Assembly (NCBI GenBank): GCA_963773765.1
Contig: CAVZCC010000001.1
Span: 62,001 to 126,000, forward strand
Direction of reading: 5' to 3'
DNA from: CAVZCC01 sp963773765
GTDB taxonomy: Bacteria > Actinomycetota > Acidimicrobiia > Acidimicrobiales > Microtrichaceae
DNA: 64,000 nucleotides
Below the pieces are notes generated by a model, which searched no databases, had not been told where the DNA came from, and worked only from the letters and a program-made list of their open reading frames with translations. Position numbers and translations under genes: made by a program. Position 1 is the stretch's first letter. Every line of letters begins with the position of its first letter. Shown here one piece after another: positions 60,749 to 64,000 of this stretch.

Positions 60749-61657
60749 ATGCACGGGAACGACGACGCCGTCGTCGAGGTGGACGGGCGGCTCATGCCGC
60801 TGTCGGACCTCATCGAGGAGTACGGCGCGCTCCGTGAGGTGGCGTCCGCCCGGGAGAAGCACCACAAGCGCGCCCTGCGCCGCTACCGCCGCGAGCAGGA
60901 GCTCAAGCCGTTCCAGGTGGAGCTGCTGAAGCTGCAGCAGTGGCTGGAGGACCACGACCGCCGCATGGTCATCCTCTTCGAGGGCCGCGACGCCGCGGGC
61001 AAGGGTGGGACGATCCGCCGCGTCACGCACTACATGAACGAGAAGCACTACCGCGTGGTGGCGCTGGGCCGGCCGACCGAGACCCAGCGGAGCCAGTGGT
61101 ACTTCCAGCGCTACGTGGAGCAGTTCCCCACCGGGGGCGAGATCGTCCTGTTCGACCGCAGTTGGTACAACCGGGCCATGGTCGAGCCCGTGTTCGGCTT
61201 CTGCACCCCGGACGAGCACCGCAACTTCATGCGGGGTGTCGTCGGCTTCGAGAAGGACCTGGTGCGCACCGGGACGATCCTGGTCAAGCTCTACTTCTCG
61301 GTGACCAAGCGGGAACAGGCCCGGCGGTTCGAGCGGCGCCGCACCGATCCGCTGCGACAGTGGAAGCTCAGCGAGATCGACGTGCAGGCCCAGGAGCACT
61401 GGGACGACTTCACCAACGCCAAGTACGAGATGCTGCGCCGGACGCACCGCTCGGACGCCCCGTGGACCATCATCCGCTCCGGTGACAAGCACCTGGCCCG
61501 GCTCAACGCCATGCGGACGCTGCTCAACGTGGCGGACTACCCGGGACGGAACCCGTCGCTCGACTACGTTCCGGATCCGGACGTGGTGGTGTCGGGGGCC
61601 CAGGAACTGGAGCTGATGGATGCCGACCGCATCCGCAAGGGCAAGTTCACCTCCTGA
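60749..61657 (+). CDS. ppk2: Polyphosphate kinase 2 (PPK2 family)
   Basis: 302-residue PPK2 enzyme that uses polyphosphate and nucleoside phosphates. Walker A is GRDAAGKGGT (79-88) and Walker B carries Asp136 in LFDRSWYNR; FEKDLVRTGTILVKLYFSV and ERRRTDPLRQWKLSEID are class I features. One PPK2 domain, so NDP phosphorylation to NTP is the expected reaction. ATG 60749 has a GGGAGG site. Confidence 0.92.
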   Translation: MHGNDDAVVEVDGRLMPLSDLIEEYGALREVASAREKHHKRALRRYRREQELKPFQVELLKLQQWLEDHDRRMVILFEGRDAAGKGGTIRRVTHYMNEKHYRVVALGRPTETQRSQWYFQRYVEQFPTGGEIVLFDRSWYNRAMVEPVFGFCTPDEHRNFMRGVVGFEKDLVRTGTILVKLYFSVTKREQARRFERRRTDPLRQWKLSEIDVQAQEHWDDFTNAKYEMLRRTHRSDAPWTIIRSGDKHLARLNAMRTLLNVADYPGRNPSLDYVPDPDVVVSGAQELELMDADRIRKGKFTS

Positions 61658-61666
61658 GCCGCCCCG

Positions 61667-61720
61667 CACCGGCACACCGACACACCGACACCAGCACACC
61701 GACACGAGCGCACCGACACC
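61667..61720 (+). repeat. Degenerate CACACCGA repeats after PPK2
   Basis: The motif CACACCGA occurs at 61673, 61681 and 61695, with a related CGCACCGA at 61710, in the 82-base gap between PPK2 and the next gene. No protein frame crosses it convincingly. It may be a slippage product or a binding array. Confidence 0.55.
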
Positions 61721-61739
61721 CAGACATCGGAGACCAGCC

Positions 61740-62054
61740 ATGAGCAGAGCACGCAACATCCCCGTGGACCTCCACCGCGTGGCCCAGTTGGCCGACACCA
61801 CCGCCACCGTGGCCGAGAACGCCGCCGTGGCGGCGGAGAAGGCGCAGGCCGCGGCCGACCGGGCCCAGGAGGTCTCCCTCCAGGTCACCGAGGGGGCCCG
61901 CAGCCACCGCAAGGGCCTGCTCCTGCTCCTGGTCCTCGGGATCGTGGGCGTGGTCGCCCTCGTGGTCTGGAAGAAGTCCCAGGGCTCGGCGCCCGAGGAG
62001 GAGATCGCCGACCTCCGCCTCGCCGCCGAGGAGCACGTCGGCTCGATGCCCTAG
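61740..62054 (+). CDS. Small single-pass membrane protein with coiled-coil N-terminus
   Basis: 104 residues. An Ala/Glu/Gln-rich helical N-terminal 55 residues (AENAAVAAEKAQAAADRAQEVS) likely forms a coiled coil, then one transmembrane helix (GLLLLLVLGIVGVVALVVW) and a short acidic tail. No family was recognised. It follows PPK2 and precedes the MMPL gene by 96 bases on the same strand. ATG 61740 is the natural start. Confidence 0.6.
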   Translation: MSRARNIPVDLHRVAQLADTTATVAENAAVAAEKAQAAADRAQEVSLQVTEGARSHRKGLLLLLVLGIVGVVALVVWKKSQGSAPEEEIADLRLAAEEHVGSMP

Positions 62055-62150
62055 GGCGTGGGCCCGGGCCCGGACCCCGGGGCCGTTTCTTCATCCGGGG
62101 GCCGGCCACGCCGATAGGTCACTGACGTCCTGACCCCGGGGGGTTCCGTC

Positions 62151-64000
62151 GTGACCGACCGTTCGAGCGGTGTGCAACTCAAGGGCCTGGGGCGGATGGG
62201 CCGGTTCGTGTCCCGCCACCACCGGTGGTTCGCCCTGGTCTGGCTCGCCGTGCTGGTCGTCGTCGGGTACCTCGGGCTGGCCAACCAGAACGCGCTCTCC
62301 AACAACTTCCGCGTGCCCGGGACGGACTCCCAGCAGGCGTACGACCTGCTCAACCAGCGCTTCAGCTCCCAGAACAACGCCACGGCGACCGTGGTGTTCG
62401 TCGCCGGCAAGGGTGAGCAGCTCACCAGCCCGGCGGCCACCAGGGCCGTCTCGGACGCCGTGACGGCCATGGGGAAGGTGAAGGGCGTCACGTCGGTGTC
62501 GGACCCCCTGTCCACCGACCCCCGGGAGGCCGTGGAGAAGGTGGCCGGCTCCCTGCCCGCGGCGGAGGCCGCCGTGGCCGAGGACCTGGCCAGGGCGCTC
62601 CCGCCCACCGTGTCCGACGACGGCCGCGTCGCGGTGTCGACGGTGACCTACGACGCCACGCTCCCGGAGCTGATGGACCGGTACGCGGTCCAGGCCAAGG
62701 TGGCCGCCACGGACTACGAGAACCCCTACTCGTCCCTGCACCGGGTGGTGGAGGAGCTCCGGGGCTCCGGCGTGGAGGTCGTGATCGGCGGGCAGGTGGC
62801 CGACACCTGGAACCTGCCGGTCAGCTGGTGGGCGAACAACGCCGACGAGGTCGGCCTCGGCCTGGGCGCCCTGCTGCTGGTGGTGGCGTTCGGATCGCTG
62901 TTCGGCATGGCGGTCCCCATCGTGACCGCCCTGGTGGGGGCCCTGACCGCCGGCTCCATGGTGTACCTCCTGGCCAGCGTGGTGGACGTGTCCGTGGCCG
63001 CCCCGCCCGTCACCCTCATGATCAGCATCGGCGTGGGCCTCGACTACTCGTTGCTCATCGTGACCCGCTACCGACAGTTCATCGCCGAGGGGCGCGAGCC
63101 CCACGACGCCGCCGGGTTGGCCATGGCCACCTCCGGCAAGGCCGCGCTGTTCGCCGGGCTGACCGTGTGCATCGCCCTGCTCGGGCTGATGGTGGTGCCG
63201 ATCCCGCTGGTCCGCACCCTGGGCCTGGCCGCGGCGGTGGGCGTCATGGTCATGGTCGTGGCCGCCATGACCCTCCTGCCGGCGTTGTTGGGCTTTGCCG
63301 GGGCCCGGATCGACCGGGTCATGCTGGGCCGGCGCACCGTCGTGGAGGAGCACCCGGAGGCCAGCTTCTGGGGCCGCTTCGCCACCGGGATGTCCCGCCG
63401 CCCGTGGGTGGCCCTGGGAGTCGGCCTGGTGGTGCTGCTCGCGCTCGCCGTGCCGTTCGTCCGCATGCAGTTCGGCATGCCCGGCGACGGTTCGTTGCCC
63501 ACGGACCTGTCCCAGCAGCGGGCCTTCACCCTCACCTCGGACGCCTTCGGGCCCGGCTCCAACGGCCCCCTGGTGGTGGTGGCCGGCCTGGACGAGGCCG
63601 TCCCCTACGAGCAGGCACTCGAGAAGCTGGCCAAGGTCAACACCGCCGTGGCCGCGCTGCAGCCGCCCGGCACGGTGAAGGGCATCGAGTACTCCCTCGG
63701 GCCCATCCCCAACGACGCGGCGCGGACCTCCGCGGTCATCTACGAGGTGATCGTCGACGCCGAGCCGGACAGCCGGACCACCCAGCAGCTGGTCACGGAC
63801 CTCCGTGAGCGACTGGCCACGGCCACCGCGGGCTCGGGCATCAGCGCCCACGTCGGCGGCGAGACCGCGACCCTGATCGACCTGACCGACCGGGTGACGA
63901 CCTACCTGCCGCTGGTGATCGGCGCCGTGGTGCTGGGGGCCTTCCTGCTCCTGGTCCTGGTGTTCCGGTCCATCCTCGTGCCGTTGAAGGCCTCGGTCAT
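62151..64000 (+). CDS. MMPL/RND family transporter, 3'-truncated by window edge
   Basis: At least 616 residues visible. GTG 62151 opens a protein with a first helix (WFALVWLAVLVVVGYLG), a large extracytoplasmic loop (about 40-215), then helices including LMISIGVGLDYSLLIVTRYRQ, whose Asp-Tyr is the proton-relay pair of MmpL proteins, and a second half starting near 400 with PWVALGVGLVVLLALAVPF. It would export lipids or hydrophobic compounds using the proton gradient. The C-terminal third lies beyond the window. Confidence 0.87.
   Translation, partial: MTDRSSGVQLKGLGRMGRFVSRHHRWFALVWLAVLVVVGYLGLANQNALSNNFRVPGTDSQQAYDLLNQRFSSQNNATATVVFVAGKGEQLTSPAATRAVSDAVTAMGKVKGVTSVSDPLSTDPREAVEKVAGSLPAAEAAVAEDLARALPPTVSDDGRVAVSTVTYDATLPELMDRYAVQAKVAATDYENPYSSLHRVVEELRGSGVEVVIGGQVADTWNLPVSWWANNADEVGLGLGALLLVVAFGSLFGMAVPIVTALVGALTAGSMVYLLASVVDVSVAAPPVTLMISIGVGLDYSLLIVTRYRQFIAEGREPHDAAGLAMATSGKAALFAGLTVCIALLGLMVVPIPLVRTLGLAAAVGVMVMVVAAMTLLPALLGFAGARIDRVMLGRRTVVEEHPEASFWGRFATGMSRRPWVALGVGLVVLLALAVPFVRMQFGMPGDGSLPTDLSQQRAFTLTSDAFGPGSNGPLVVVAGLDEAVPYEQALEKLAKVNTAVAALQPPGTVKGIEYSLGPIPNDAARTSAVIYEVIVDAEPDSRTTQQLVTDLRERLATATAGSGISAHVGGETATLIDLTDRVTTYLPLVIGAVVLGAFLLLVLVFRSILVPLKASV

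Noticed and set aside
58106..61912. 1268-codon minus-strand open frame
   Set aside because: Only its first-encoded... C-terminal 220 codons (TetR) are supported; the rest is antisense to PPK2 and the Cys/His-rich gene.
1..64000. tRNA, rRNA, CRISPR arrays, insertion sequences, phage genes
   Set aside because: Looked for T-arm-like TTCGAAT/TTCGANT strings, regular spaced repeats and transposase motifs; none found.

Overview
The window is high-GC bacterial DNA (about 65-72% GC in the lines I counted) packed with short-spaced genes on both strands. Many genes start with GTG, many stop/start pairs overlap as ATGA or GTGA, and many starts look leaderless: a TAnnnT -10 hexamer lies 6-8 bases before the start codon with no Shine-Dalgarno sequence. 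The gene set (three families of P450 with private ferredoxins, F420-type LLM oxidoreductase, MpaB family, MMPL transporter, SigC-like ECF factor, PPK2, GH65 with beta-phosphoglucomutase) points to Actinomycetota. Some loci match mycobacterial gene order while the rest does not look mycobacterial, so an environmental lineage such as Acidimicrobiia is my best guess, by inference only.

Layout. 1-6.8 kb: partial hemerythrin, a broken Baeyer-Villiger monooxygenase, an RlmI-type methyltransferase, an SRPBCC protein, an ABC exporter pair. 6.8-9.1 kb: a nitrosative-stress style operon (Rrf2 regulator, ferredoxin, YwiC-like, RIC di-iron repair protein). 9.2-13.3 kb: MpaB-family oxygenase, MOSC protein, adenylyl cyclase with a secreted GH5 enzyme. 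13.4-15.7 kb: copper delivery to cytochrome oxidase (SCO, PCuAC, CtaG-like). 15.6-25 kb: two P450s, esterases/lipases, a 61-bp tandem repeat, an Ada-like repair protein. 25.1-27.6 kb: a polar amino acid ABC transporter with reading-frame breaks in all three genes. 27.7-35.5 kb: a pyruvate-kinase-like protein, a 3-alpha-HSD-like SDR, a propeller-like protein, an orphan type I solute-binding protein, a class III CoA transferase and an LLM oxidoreductase. 35.5-38.9 kb: a SNF2-family ATPase with a small partner. 39.3-44.5 kb: NTF2-like protein, Tat-exported hydrolase, ECF sigma factor with divergent zinc-finger membrane protein and a PepSY-type membrane protein. 44.5-51.4 kb: a biotinyl-carboxyltransferase fusion, a chagasin-type inhibitor, GNAT, PilZ, beta-phosphoglucomutase and GH65 phosphorylase. 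51.5-58.8 kb: an eight-gene cyp51 operon. 58.8-64 kb: a Cys/His-rich unknown protein, a SHOCT-like protein, PPK2, a small membrane protein and an MMPL transporter cut by the window end.

The strongest functional block is 51506-58768: TetR, P450, SDR, CYP51, ferredoxin, NTF2-like, aldehyde dehydrogenase and 3-hydroxyisobutyrate-dehydrogenase-like genes, all on the minus strand with overlaps or very short spacers. To my knowledge this mirrors the cyp51 region of Mycobacterium tuberculosis (Rv0763c-Rv0770) and suggests oxidation of a sterol-like or other alicyclic substrate.

A warning for any user: nine genes only read through if single-base indels are assumed (19 in total). They cluster heavily at 1.3-1.9 kb and 25.5-27.6 kb. 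In each case the corrected length is an exact number of codons and the flanking protein sequence is well conserved, which favours sequence or assembly error (or very recent decay) over old pseudogenes.
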